Positions 1 to 6,992 of a DNA stretch of 15,128 nt are shown one piece after another. The notes under the pieces are model-generated. The model worked only from the letters and a program-made list of their open reading frames with translations, searched no databases and was not told the origin of the DNA. Where the stretch lies: positions 1 through 15,128 of the forward strand of contig CAKQWG010000075.1 of the NCBI GenBank assembly GCA_934278005.1, in the 5' to 3' direction. Within the stretch, counting starts at the first letter, position 1, and each line of letters starts with the position of its first letter. A program made the translations under genes and the position numbers. Source of the stretch: an uncultured Pirellulaceae bacterium. Lineage in GTDB: Bacteria > Planctomycetota > Planctomycetia > Pirellulales > Pirellulaceae.

Positions 1-70
1 CTCAGCCAGCTCAGCCATCTCAGCCATCTCAGCCATCTCAGCCAGTTCAGTCAGCTCAGTCAGTTCAGTC
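1..70 (+). repeat. 9-bp tandem repeat coding for a Gln/Pro/Ser-rich tract
   Basis: About eight head-to-tail 9-bp units are visible. The first five are variants of ctcagccat/ctcagccag and the last three are variants of ctcagtcag/ttcagtcag. Read in the frame of the following peptidase they give a run of Gln-Pro-x triplets that changes into Gln-Ser-x triplets. Because the unit is a multiple of three, copy-number change would preserve the frame. The array begins at the window edge, so its full length is unknown. Confidence 0.9.
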
Positions 71-1859
71 GCCGGCACCCGCAAGCGGCACACAGACTGC
101 AGACCGCAAACAAACAGCGGACAGCAGCGGTACCGATAGCAGTACCGACTCCCATACCGATAAGCGAGCCTGGCAGCCGAGCGCTGCTAAGCGGCAAGCG
201 GCCGAGCACATCGACGCGGCCGGATTGCGAGCGCACATCCGCTTTTTAGCCGACGATCTGCTCGAGGGGCGCGGGCCCAGTTCACGCGGCGACCATATCA
301 CACAGCTCTACATTGCCAGCCAACTAGAAGGGCTAGGACTCAGACCCGCCGCCCTGGACGAAGACGGCTCGCCCTCCTGGTACCAACCGGTTCCCTTGCG
401 CGGCATTACGACGGAAGCTCCAGCGGTGGTGAATTTCCAGCGCTCGAAGCCTGCTCCAGGCAACGATCAAGCCGCCAGCAGTGGTCGTGCACGTTCGGCT
501 CAAGCGGCGAGCGGTGCCGCCGATACGCTCAGCCTAAAGCTGTTCGATGACGTGATGGCCATCAGTGGCCGAGCCGAACCGAAAGTAGCTTTCGAAGATG
601 CCGAACTGGTTTTTGTCGGCTTTGGAATCCAGGCTCCCGAGTATCAGTGGGACGATTTCAAGCAGACCGACATGCGTGGCAAGATCCTGGTGGTGCTCAA
701 TAATGATCCGGCCGACGATCCCGAACTGTTCGGCGGCAAACGCCGGTTATATTACGGGCGATGGGATTACAAGTACCACATGGCCGCCAAGCTGGGAGCC
801 GTTGGCGCGTTCATCATCCACACGACCGCATCGGCGGGCTATCCGTATCAAGTCGTGCGAACGTCGTGGAGCGGCGAAGAGTTCGAGCTGGCCAGCGCGC
901 AGGGACCGCGTACCAAGCTCAAAGGCTGGCTGACCGAAGACGCCGCGAAGCAGCTGATGCAGTTCGCCGGCTTCGACTTGGAGCAACTCGTTGAACAGGC
1001 TCAGTCACGCGAATTTCAACCCGTCCCCTTAGGCGTCCGGCTGTCGATGGAGATGGAGTGCTCCGTGCGAGAGCAGACCACAGCCAACGTGCTGGGCCTG
1101 TTGCCTGGCAGAGATCCAGAGCTGTCGCGCGAAGTGGTCGTCTACACGGCTCACCACGATCACTTGGGGATGGCTGAGTCTCGCGACGCCGACGGAGACA
1201 ACATCTACAACGGCGCCATCGACAATGCCTCTGGCGTAGCATCGCTGCTGAGCATTGCGCGGGCCATGCAGACTCTCGATGAGCCGCCCAAGCGTTCGGT
1301 TCTGTTTGCTTTCGTCGGCGCAGAGGAGCAGGGTTTGCTCGGCTCCCAACACTTGGCCCTACATCCGCCTATGCCTGCAGGCTACATGGCCGCGGTTATC
1401 AATCTCGATGGTATCAATTTTCTCGGACGAGCTCGGGATGTGAATGTCATCGGCAACGGTAAGTCCGATCTCGATGCAGTGATCGAACGCGTGGCCAAGT
1501 GGCAGGGGCGGACAGTGATACCTGACTACTCGCCAGACCGTGGTTACTATTATCGCTCCGACCAATTTAGTTTGGCCAAAGTGGGTGTGCCTGGCATCTA
1601 CTTGCACAGCGGCATCAATATCGTCGATCGTCCCGAGGGGTGGGGCAAGCAGCAGCTCGACGAATGGTTAGAGAAAAAGTACCATCAGCCGAGCGACGAA
1701 TTTGACGCCAGTTGGGATTTGACCGGGGCCGTAGATGATGCGCAGCTACTGATGCAGGCCGGGCTGGAGATTGCCGATCAGGCCGAGCTGCCGCGCTGGA
1801 ATGCCGGCGACGAGTTTGAAGCCGCTCGCCACCGCGCCCTTGAATCTCGCGCCCCGTAG
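3..1859 (+). CDS. M28 family metallopeptidase with PA domain (5' end outside the window)
   Basis: This is a zinc aminopeptidase-type hydrolase of family M28, a group usually exported to the envelope or periplasm. The frame is open from the first complete codon at position 3, so the true start and any signal peptide lie upstream. A TTG at 225 is not a credible start because it sits inside the conserved beginning of the domain (LRAHIRFLADDLLEGR). The visible protein has a low-complexity Gln/Pro/Ser leader, then the first part of the M28 fold, then an inserted protease-associated domain at about 600-900 (GFGIQAP, RGKILVVLNNDP), then the catalytic core. The metal and catalytic residues all appear intact: His at 1152 and Asp at 1158 (TAHHDHLG), Asp at 1221 (IDNASG), Glu-Glu at 1323-1328 (GAEEQG), Asp at 1407 (NLDG) and His at 1683 (YHQPSD). 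The next gene, apbE, follows after 66 bp on the same strand, so co-transcription is possible. The natural substrate cannot be read from sequence. Confidence 0.93.
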   Translation, partial: QPAQPSQPSQPSQPVQSAQSVQSPAPASGTQTADRKQTADSSGTDSSTDSHTDKRAWQPSAAKRQAAEHIDAAGLRAHIRFLADDLLEGRGPSSRGDHITQLYIASQLEGLGLRPAALDEDGSPSWYQPVPLRGITTEAPAVVNFQRSKPAPGNDQAASSGRARSAQAASGAADTLSLKLFDDVMAISGRAEPKVAFEDAELVFVGFGIQAPEYQWDDFKQTDMRGKILVVLNNDPADDPELFGGKRRLYYGRWDYKYHMAAKLGAVGAFIIHTTASAGYPYQVVRTSWSGEEFELASAQGPRTKLKGWLTEDAAKQLMQFAGFDLEQLVEQAQSREFQPVPLGVRLSMEMECSVREQTTANVLGLLPGRDPELSREVVVYTAHHDHLGMAESRDADGDNIYNGAIDNASGVASLLSIARAMQTLDEPPKRSVLFAFVGAEEQGLLGSQHLALHPPMPAGYMAAVINLDGINFLGRARDVNVIGNGKSDLDAVIERVAKWQGRTVIPDYSPDRGYYYRSDQFSLAKVGVPGIYLHSGINIVDRPEGWGKQQLDEWLEKKYHQPSDEFDASWDLTGAVDDAQLLMQAGLEIADQAELPRWNAGDEFEAARHRALESRAP

Positions 1860-1925
1860 GCTCATAACGAGCCGATCGGTGCTACGGACTTCAACTCCTA
1901 CTCGCACACTCAGCATTGCCGTCAT

Positions 1926-3029
1926 ATGGCTCCTTCTCACCAACTCACCGACTGGTTCGAGCGTCTCGCCCCGGGCACCACGGTCGATGCCGGCGACAGG
2001 GCCGCAGATGCCGCCGACACTGCAGCCACTTCGGTGGCACCGCGTGAGCGAATGCTGCTGAGCATTTCTCGCTCGGCGATGGCTTGCGAGTTCGAGGTAT
2101 TGCTCAATCAGCATCAATATCCGCAAGGTGCTGATCGAGCCATGGAGGCGCTAGACTTGGTCGAGCAGCTCGAAGCGCGCCTGAGTGTCTACCGGCCGCA
2201 CAGCGACTTGAGCTTGCTTAATCGCTTTGGCAGCGCGCGGCCGATTCCCCTATCCAGCGATACGCTGACGATGTTGCAACTGTGTCAAGATATCCACGGC
2301 TGGACCGCCGGTGCCTTCGACGTCACGGCCGGCAAGCTATCGGAGGTGTGGGGTTTTTCGCGTCGGCAAGGAGTCGTACCGAGCGACCAGCAGATCGCAG
2401 AGGCTCTGGTGCAAGTGGGATCGCAGTGGATTGAACTGGACGTTGCCCACAGCCAGGGGCGATTGTTGCGGGCCGGCGTGCAGACCAACCCTGGTGCGAT
2501 TGGCAAAGGCTACGCGCTGGATCGCGCGGCGCAGCATTTGACCGCGACTGGCACCGCAGACTACATGCTCCACGGTGGGCTCAGTTCAGTTGTCGCGCGC
2601 GGACAGCGGCAGCATCCTCTGACGGGCGGCGGCTGGCTCGTTTCGCTGCGGCATCCGTGGCGTCTGGAGCAAGTCCTGGGGACTATTCGCCTGCGCGATT
2701 CGGCCTTGGCGACCAGTGGTTCTGGCAAGCAATTCTTTCACTTCGGCGGGCGCCGTTACAGCCATATCATCGATCCGCGCAGTGGCTGGCCCGCGCAGGG
2801 CGTCCTGAGTGCCACGGTCATTTGTCGCAGCGGAGCGGTCGCCGACGCACTAGCCACCGCATTGTTTGTGATGGGCCCCGAGGCGGCGCAGGAGTTCTGC
2901 ACGAAACATCCGCAGGTCGGAGCTATTCTGGTAGTTGCCAGCGAGCGGGCCGCCAGTCCGCAAATCGAAACGTACAACTTGACAGAAGACACCTGGTTGC
3001 CCGAGCAATCGTCCGCCGCGGTGCGTTAG
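1926..3029 (+). CDS. apbE: FAD:protein FMN transferase (ApbE family)
   Basis: ApbE transfers FMN from FAD to a Thr/Ser of a target protein, typically the NqrB/NqrC or RnfG/RnfD subunits of ion-pumping complexes or FMN-binding-domain proteins. Family motifs occur in order: DLSLLN (residues 94-99), AFDVT (130-134), NPGAIGKGYALD (188-199), GGLSS (217-221), ATSGSGKQF (262-270), HIIDP (280-284) and ADALATAL (306-313). Asp307 and Thr311 match the Mg-binding Asp/Thr pair. The first ~45 residues are Ala/Asp-rich and not part of the family. An ATG at 2052 (protein beginning MLLSISRSAMACEFEV) is a plausible alternative start. No start codon exists between the preceding TAG and 1926. No signal peptide or lipobox is visible, although many ApbE proteins are exported. 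No obvious flavinylation target lies in the window. Confidence 0.93.
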   Translation: MAPSHQLTDWFERLAPGTTVDAGDRAADAADTAATSVAPRERMLLSISRSAMACEFEVLLNQHQYPQGADRAMEALDLVEQLEARLSVYRPHSDLSLLNRFGSARPIPLSSDTLTMLQLCQDIHGWTAGAFDVTAGKLSEVWGFSRRQGVVPSDQQIAEALVQVGSQWIELDVAHSQGRLLRAGVQTNPGAIGKGYALDRAAQHLTATGTADYMLHGGLSSVVARGQRQHPLTGGGWLVSLRHPWRLEQVLGTIRLRDSALATSGSGKQFFHFGGRRYSHIIDPRSGWPAQGVLSATVICRSGAVADALATALFVMGPEAAQEFCTKHPQVGAILVVASERAASPQIETYNLTEDTWLPEQSSAAVR

Positions 3030-3068
3030 CGTGCACTTGTGCGGCAGAGCAGAGCTTGCTTTAAAAGA

Positions 3069-3137
3069 CGATTCCGCGCGCCGCCATTTGCAATCCATGC
3101 AGGGGCGAGCCATCCTGGGCCATAGCGCGCGGAATCG
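3069..3137. repeat. 13-bp perfect inverted repeat with 43-nt loop between convergent genes
   Basis: The sequence cgattccgcgcgc at 3069-3081 is the exact reverse complement of 3125-3137. It lies in the 159-bp gap between the convergent apbE and amidotransferase genes. It could fold on either strand and act as a bidirectional terminator or a processed 3' end. There is no clear T-tract on either side, so the terminator role is only inferred. Confidence 0.55.
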
Positions 3138-3148
3138 CGTGTGTCGCA

Positions 3149-3170
3149 CAGGCTCAATCCATCGAGCCTG
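3149..3170. terminator. Short hairpin in the convergent intergenic region
   Basis: CAGGCTC at 3149-3155 pairs with GAGCCTG at 3164-3170 (7 bp, 8-nt loop), 18 bp beyond the stop of the minus-strand gene. No U-run follows on either strand. It may contribute, with the longer inverted repeat next to it, to transcription termination between the facing genes. Confidence 0.3.
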
Positions 3171-3188
3171 CACTCAAACGATCCGCCG

Positions 3189-3947
3189 CTAGGCTGCCGC
3201 AGTGGCCAGAACAGGCTGGCTGGGGTTCATGGATTCCGTTAGGGCTTCGATGAATTCTTCAAAGATGCGGCAATCAAGCGCACTGGCGTAGGGGCACTCT
3301 GGATGGAACTGAGTGCCGATGGCGAACCAGTCGATCATCTCACTCTCGATAGCTTCGATCACACCATCTTGGCAGCGAGCGGTGACGCGGAATCCAGGTG
3401 CGACTTCGTCGACGGCCATATGATGGCGACTGGTGACTCGAATTTCTCCTTCGCCGTAGACGCGTCCAATGAGCGAATTGGGGACGACCGACAAAGAATG
3501 TCGATGGCTTGGGTCCTGGGCATCACGGTGCGGTAGAGCGTCAGGAAGATCTTCTGGAATATGCAGGAATAGATTGCCACCGCAGACGACGTTGAGCAGT
3601 TGCATGCCCGAGCCAATGCCCAATACCGGCAGTCGACGCTCGACAATCTCGTGCGCCAGTCGACGATCGAAACGCTCGCGTCGGGCCTCCATCGGCTTGA
3701 CCGATGGATGCAGCATGAAACCGTCATTGCGCGGATCCAAATCACCGCCTCCGATCAACACACATCCATCGAGATGATCGAGCAACTGCGCGATGCCGGC
3801 TTCATCAGCCAGCGGTGCCAAGATGACCGGAATAGCACCGGCGCGAGCGATTGCATCGTAATAACCGGCCGCCACATAGGAGAAGGCGTGTTGACCGTGG
3901 GTAGCGGCGCGGAAATCTGCATTAATGCCAATGATTGGCTTCGTCAT
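3189..3947 (-). CDS. Class I glutamine amidotransferase / PuuD-like (peptidase C26) protein lacking the catalytic Cys
   Basis: This 252-residue protein has the fold signature of gamma-glutamyl-GABA hydrolase-type amidotransferases: an N-terminal KPIIGINAD strand, the GGGDLDP oxyanion region (66-72), a nucleophile-elbow region, and a C-terminal GTQFHPE (211-217) carrying the catalytic His215 and Glu217. The length is normal for the family. The striking point is the elbow: where the family has G-I-C-x-G followed by MQLLNV, this protein has G-I-G-S-G, with Gly112 (codon GGC, plus-strand 3612-3614) in place of Cys and Ser113 next to it. On established mechanism it should not hydrolyse gamma-glutamyl amides by the usual thioester route. 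It may be a binding or regulatory pseudoenzyme, or use different chemistry. Start ATG at 3947 is supported by an AAGGA Shine-Dalgarno 7 nt upstream. It faces apbE and is divergent from the OleA-like gene, so it is probably monocistronic. Confidence 0.88.
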   Translation of the reverse strand: MTKPIIGINADFRAATHGQHAFSYVAAGYYDAIARAGAIPVILAPLADEAGIAQLLDHLDGCVLIGGGDLDPRNDGFMLHPSVKPMEARRERFDRRLAHEIVERRLPVLGIGSGMQLLNVVCGGNLFLHIPEDLPDALPHRDAQDPSHRHSLSVVPNSLIGRVYGEGEIRVTSRHHMAVDEVAPGFRVTARCQDGVIEAIESEMIDWFAIGTQFHPECPYASALDCRIFEEFIEALTESMNPSQPVLATAAA

Positions 3948-3954
3948 CTGAAAA

Positions 3955-3959
3955 TCCTT
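3955..3959 (-). promoter_or_regulatory. Ribosome binding site of the PuuD-like gene
   Basis: On the minus strand AAGGA is followed by 7 nt (TTTTCAG) and then ATG. This is one of the few clear Shine-Dalgarno sequences in the window and fixes the start of the amidotransferase-like gene at 3947. Confidence 0.75.
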
Positions 3960-4291
3960 GTCAGATCAAAGTGAGACAGTGCTCAAAACCTCAGAACGAC
4001 GCATCAAACGATCGCAAACCGGTAGCCGTGGGCGTCCCTTGAAGTGACAGCAGCAACTAGCGGTAGGGCACTGGGGTGGGCAGCAGACGAGATACTTCAC
4101 GTCGACGTTGCAAGCTCAAGGTGATTGGGTTAGCCCGAGTAGGTTGTCAGTGGGTGTGGCTTCATCATCCCGATGATTTTTTATCCAACACGCACCGCCA
4201 ACAGGGCTGGGGTGACATTCCTGAGCAGCTTTCGCACAATCCCTGCGAAAAACGTCTAAATACGTTAAACTCCGAGTCCTCACGAGTGTGA

Positions 4292-4308
4292 CTGGCAACC
4301 ATTGCCAG
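4292..4308. repeat. 7-bp inverted repeat CTGGCAA-cca-TTGCCAG
   Basis: CTGGCAA at 4292-4298 and TTGCCAG at 4302-4308 are perfect reverse complements with a 3-bp centre, about 37 bp upstream of the candidate -35 box of the OleA-like gene. The spacing and symmetry would suit a dimeric regulator site, but a short inverted repeat can also be chance. Confidence 0.35.
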
Positions 4309-4344
4309 AACGATGCTCAGAAAGGTAACAGCGATTTCAATCGA

Positions 4345-4373
4345 TTCAAGTAAGTCCCTACATTTGGTATAAG
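4345..4373 (+). promoter_or_regulatory. Candidate sigma70-type promoter of the OleA-like gene
   Basis: TTCAAG (4345-4350) and TATAAG (4368-4373) are separated by exactly 17 bp. The -10 hexamer matches the consensus at five of six positions and the -35 at three. The predicted transcript start, near 4380, coincides with the left arm of the palindrome at 4380-4407 and would leave a leader of about 86 nt before the GTG at 4466. Confidence 0.5.
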
Positions 4374-4379
4374 CGGCTA

Positions 4380-4407
4380 TTGCTAGCACAACCTTGTGTG
4401 CTAGCAA
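4380..4407. promoter_or_regulatory. 11-bp-arm palindrome at the predicted transcription start (operator or 5' hairpin)
   Basis: TTGCTAGCACA at 4380-4390 and TGTGCTAGCAA at 4397-4407 are perfect reverse complements with a 6-nt centre (ACCTTG). The element starts about 7 bp after the -10 box, so as DNA it would be well placed as a repressor operator. As RNA it would make a strong hairpin at the extreme 5' end of the message. No U-run follows, which argues against a terminator or attenuator. Confidence 0.55.
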
Positions 4408-4465
4408 AAGAGCGTTTCTAGCACCAACTAGTAATTCCCTGCCCCCTTTTTTCAGTGAGCGACCT

Positions 4466-5584
4466 GTGCAGTTTGAACGCGTAGCCATCGAAGCCCTAGC
4501 ATTTACCCTCCCCGGCGAAGCGATTTCATCGTTGGAAATCGAGCGCCAGCTGGCTCCCGTCTACTCGCGCCTGCGCCTGCCCGAAGGGAGGCTAGAGCTG
4601 ATGAGCGGTATTCGCCAGCGCCGATTTTGGCCAGCGGGTACGACTATTGGCGGCCCCAGTGCGCATACCGCTGGGCTGGCGCTGCAGGCCTCAGGTGTCG
4701 CTCGCAGCGACATCGGTTGTCTGATCCACGCCAGCGTCTGTCGCGACTATCTCGAGCCGGCTACTGCCTGTGGCGTGCACGCGGCGCTGGGCTTAGGCCC
4801 CGACTGTTGGGTCTATGATTGCTCCAACGCCTGCTTGGGGCTGCTCAGTGGGATGGTTCAGATCGCCACACTGATCGAGCGCGGAGCCATACGCGCGGGC
4901 ATTGTAGTGGGGACTGAGAGCGCCCGCAGCTTGGTCGAATCCACCATCGCGGCGCTCAATGCGGACACTAGTCTAACGCGTCAAACCATCAAGCCCTCGT
5001 TCGCTTCGCTGACTATCGGCTCGGGCAGTTGTGCCATCCTGCTGGTAGACCGCAGTTTGAGCCGAACCGGCAATCGTCTGCTGTCCTGCGTAGCTCGCGC
5101 CGAAACGCAGCACCACGCACTGTGCCAGAGCGACACCGATCAAGCGGGCACCGCTATGCAGCCGCTCATGCAAACCGATTCAGAGCAGCTGTTGCAAGCC
5201 GGCATCGCCGTCGGTGTACGGACTTTTGAGCAACTATTGTCTCAAGGCAACCAGCGTGAGGATTTTGGCGCCACGGTGTGCCACCAAGTGGGAGCCACCC
5301 ATCGCCGGTTGATGCTGCAGTCTTTGCAGCTACCAGAGTCGCGCGATTTTAGCACCTTTCAGTGGCTGGGTAATACCGGCTCGGTGGCTCTACCCACGGC
5401 GCTGGCTCTGGGGCTGAAACACGGCGCGCTCCCCGCGGACGGTCAGCGCGTGGCGCTGCTAGGGATTGGCTCAGGGATTAATTCAGTGATGATGTCTACT
5501 CTTTGGCAGCAGCCGCTGGTCGCCGGAGAGCTGGATTCCGATGCGCTGCACAACCTCAATAACGGGTCGATTGACGCGAGCTGA
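4466..5584 (+). CDS. OleA-like 3-oxoacyl-ACP synthase III / thiolase-fold acyl condensing enzyme
   Basis: This 372-residue protein belongs to the FabH/OleA branch of thiolase-fold condensing enzymes. The catalytic triad is present: Cys123 (SNACLG), His273 (CHQVG) and Asn303 (GNTGS). Several features point to OleA, which joins two long-chain acyl-CoAs head to head into a beta-keto acid, over housekeeping FabH. These are the RDYLEP block with Glu97 lying exactly 26 residues before the Cys (as Glu117 and Cys143 do in the Xanthomonas enzyme, from memory), the 30-residue His-to-Asn spacing, and the C-terminal RVALLGIGSGIN motif. The chosen GTG start gives MQFERVAIEAL, matching the family N-terminus. 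A TTG at 4394 would put the start inside the palindrome. OleB, OleC and OleD are not visible here. The UbiA-like gene follows 101 bp downstream on the same strand. The substrate is inferred, not shown. Confidence 0.85.
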   Translation: MQFERVAIEALAFTLPGEAISSLEIERQLAPVYSRLRLPEGRLELMSGIRQRRFWPAGTTIGGPSAHTAGLALQASGVARSDIGCLIHASVCRDYLEPATACGVHAALGLGPDCWVYDCSNACLGLLSGMVQIATLIERGAIRAGIVVGTESARSLVESTIAALNADTSLTRQTIKPSFASLTIGSGSCAILLVDRSLSRTGNRLLSCVARAETQHHALCQSDTDQAGTAMQPLMQTDSEQLLQAGIAVGVRTFEQLLSQGNQREDFGATVCHQVGATHRRLMLQSLQLPESRDFSTFQWLGNTGSVALPTALALGLKHGALPADGQRVALLGIGSGINSVMMSTLWQQPLVAGELDSDALHNLNNGSIDAS

Positions 5585-5685
5585 TGAGAGCTGAGCATGC
5601 GCCGAAGCTAGTGGCAAAATAGTGCACTCGCTAGGCCAACAGCGGCATAGCCAATCCAAACGAATTTATGGCCACTGAATAGATT

Positions 5686-6858
5686 ATGTCTGATCCGCGA
5701 CCCAACACCTCCGCCCCAGCTGACCTACCGAATGGCCCAGCCAGTGCAGCGCCTGCCGGCTCGATAGCTGCACCCCCGGCCACTGCTCCCCGGGTCACAG
5801 CTGAACCGGTCACTGCCAAATCGGCCGCACCGATGCCCACCACGGCTAAACCGCTCATGCAGCGCTTGCTGGAGATGATTCGCTTTAGCCATACGGTGTT
5901 TGCATTGCCATTTGCGCTGCTGGCCTGCGTGTGGGCCTACGCCGCGCCGTTTCCATTCACCGGCGGGCTGACACTCGGCCAGTTAGTGGTCCGCGTCTTA
6001 GGAGTCCTGCTGTGCATGGTCAGCGCGCGTTCGGCGGCCATGGCATTCAATCGGCTGGTGGACGTGAACTTTGACGCGAGCAACCCCCGCACGGCCGGCC
6101 GGCATCTGGTCTCGGGCGAACTGACACGCGGCCAGGTGTGGGCATTTTTTTCATGGATGGTGCTCATGTTTTTCTTGAGCTGTACGCTGTTTCTGCCCAA
6201 TTGGTTGCCACTGGCCGGCTCCCTGCCGGTGCTGGTTTGGATCTGCGGTTATAGCCTGGCAAAACGCTTCACAGCCGCAGCGCATGTATGGTTGGGAATC
6301 GCTTTGGCGCTGTCCCCTATTTGTGCCTGGATAGCTATGCGCGGCGAAGTGCTGCTGGTCGATCCGGCGGACATTTGGCCAGCGGTGGGCCTCGCTGCAG
6401 CGATTACTTGCTGGGTGTCCGGCTTTGACGTGATCTATGCGTGCCAGGACGCGGACTTCGACCAGCGAGCCGGGCTGTATAGTTTGCCAGCCCGACTGGG
6501 CATTGCCGGCGCGCTGCGTGTGGCAGCGGGGCTACATGCTCTGATGCTGGCGGTACTGCTCGCCCTGCCAGGGCTCTTTCCGCAGTTGTCTCTGGGTGCC
6601 ATCTACTACACGGGGCTGGCGGTCGTGGCTGTGCTGGTCATTCGGCAGCATGCGATCATTCGCCCGCGGCCGATCAGAGGCGCATCGACCGTCGACAGTC
6701 CCCAAGCCTCGCAGAGCAACTCGGCGAACGCTCACGTGGCGACCGGCGACGCCCCGCGGATCGACTTGGGGCGAGTCAACGAAGCCTTCTTTCAGATCAA
6801 CGCATTGCTGAGCTTTTGCTTAACCGGCGCGGCGGCCATCGATGCCTTGTGGCGCTAA
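5686..6858 (+). CDS. UbiA-family polyprenyltransferase (MqnP-like, 4-hydroxybenzoate octaprenyltransferase annotation)
   Basis: UbiA enzymes are integral membrane proteins that attach an isoprenoid chain to an aromatic ring. Both Asp-rich motifs are present: NRLVDVNFD (122-130) and YACQDADFD (251-259), with YSLAKRF (189-195) between them. About eight hydrophobic segments lie between residues 70 and 385. The RVNEAFFQIN motif near the C-terminus is typical of the subgroup linked to menaquinone made by the futalosine route, so MqnP is the likely role, since planctomycetes generally use menaquinone (inference). Two oddities are seen. There is a ~57-residue Ala/Pro/Thr-rich leader before the first conserved segment; internal ATGs at 5833 and 5857 are alternative starts. 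There is also a ~30-residue Ser/Ala/Asn-rich insertion (about 327-358) in the last loop. The gene probably shares a transcript with the OleA-like gene and is followed by two GC-rich hairpins. Confidence 0.92.
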   Translation: MSDPRPNTSAPADLPNGPASAAPAGSIAAPPATAPRVTAEPVTAKSAAPMPTTAKPLMQRLLEMIRFSHTVFALPFALLACVWAYAAPFPFTGGLTLGQLVVRVLGVLLCMVSARSAAMAFNRLVDVNFDASNPRTAGRHLVSGELTRGQVWAFFSWMVLMFFLSCTLFLPNWLPLAGSLPVLVWICGYSLAKRFTAAAHVWLGIALALSPICAWIAMRGEVLLVDPADIWPAVGLAAAITCWVSGFDVIYACQDADFDQRAGLYSLPARLGIAGALRVAAGLHALMLAVLLALPGLFPQLSLGAIYYTGLAVVAVLVIRQHAIIRPRPIRGASTVDSPQASQSNSANAHVATGDAPRIDLGRVNEAFFQINALLSFCLTGAAAIDALWR

Positions 6859-6882
6859 ACTCGCGGCTTGTCGCTCTGCCCC

Positions 6883-6917
6883 GCGGCGAGGGCAATCGCC
6901 GCTGCTGAGGCAGCAGC
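6883..6917 (+). terminator. Two abutting GC-rich hairpins after the UbiA-like gene
   Basis: GCGGCGA (6883-6889) pairs with TCGCCGC (6896-6902), and GCTGCTG (6901-6907) pairs with CAGCAGC (6911-6917). The two 7-bp stems share two bases, so they are mutually exclusive at the junction or breathe there. They lie 25 nt after the stop codon. No T-tract follows, so this is a possible U-less terminator or 3'-end stabiliser, not a classic intrinsic terminator. Confidence 0.4.
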
Positions 6918-6992
6918 TCGGCACGGCTCAAACGCTGCCGCAAACTGTTAATAAATAACGACTTAGGAGCTCTCTCCGGAAGGCTTTGGGCG

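Larger units (their letters stand above)
3948..4465. other. 518-bp divergent intergenic region
   Basis: This gap separates the minus-strand PuuD-like gene from the plus-strand OleA-like gene. It holds the amidotransferase ribosome site, a 7-bp inverted repeat at 4292-4308, a promoter at 4345-4373 and a palindrome at 4380-4407. Open frames at 4076-4291(+) and 4165-4488(-) show no recognisable motif, have no ribosome site and overlap the regulatory elements, so I do not call them genes. A weak stem (ATCAT-CCCG-ATGAT) followed by six T ends at about 4182 and is too short to call a terminator. Confidence 0.6.

Noticed and set aside
1857..1926. The M28 and apbE frames are the same and separated only by one TAG, with no further stop in the 66-bp gap, hinting at a read-through fusion.
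   Set aside because: Twenty-two stop-free codons are common by chance in GC-rich DNA, both proteins are complete families by themselves, and nothing suggests TAG recoding (gyrA itself ends in TAG).
4165..4182. ATCAT-CCCG-ATGAT followed by six T, resembling an intrinsic terminator.
   Set aside because: The stem is only 5 bp and AT-rich, and no gene on the plus strand ends just upstream.
4394..4465. Longer OleA-like frame starting at TTG 4394.
   Set aside because: The extra 24 residues do not match the family N-terminus and the start falls inside the palindrome. GTG 4466 gives the expected beginning.
4076..4488. Open frames at 4076-4291(+) and 4165-4488(-) in the divergent intergenic region.
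   Set aside because: They show no ribosome site, motif or sensible composition, and they overlap the promoter and palindrome.
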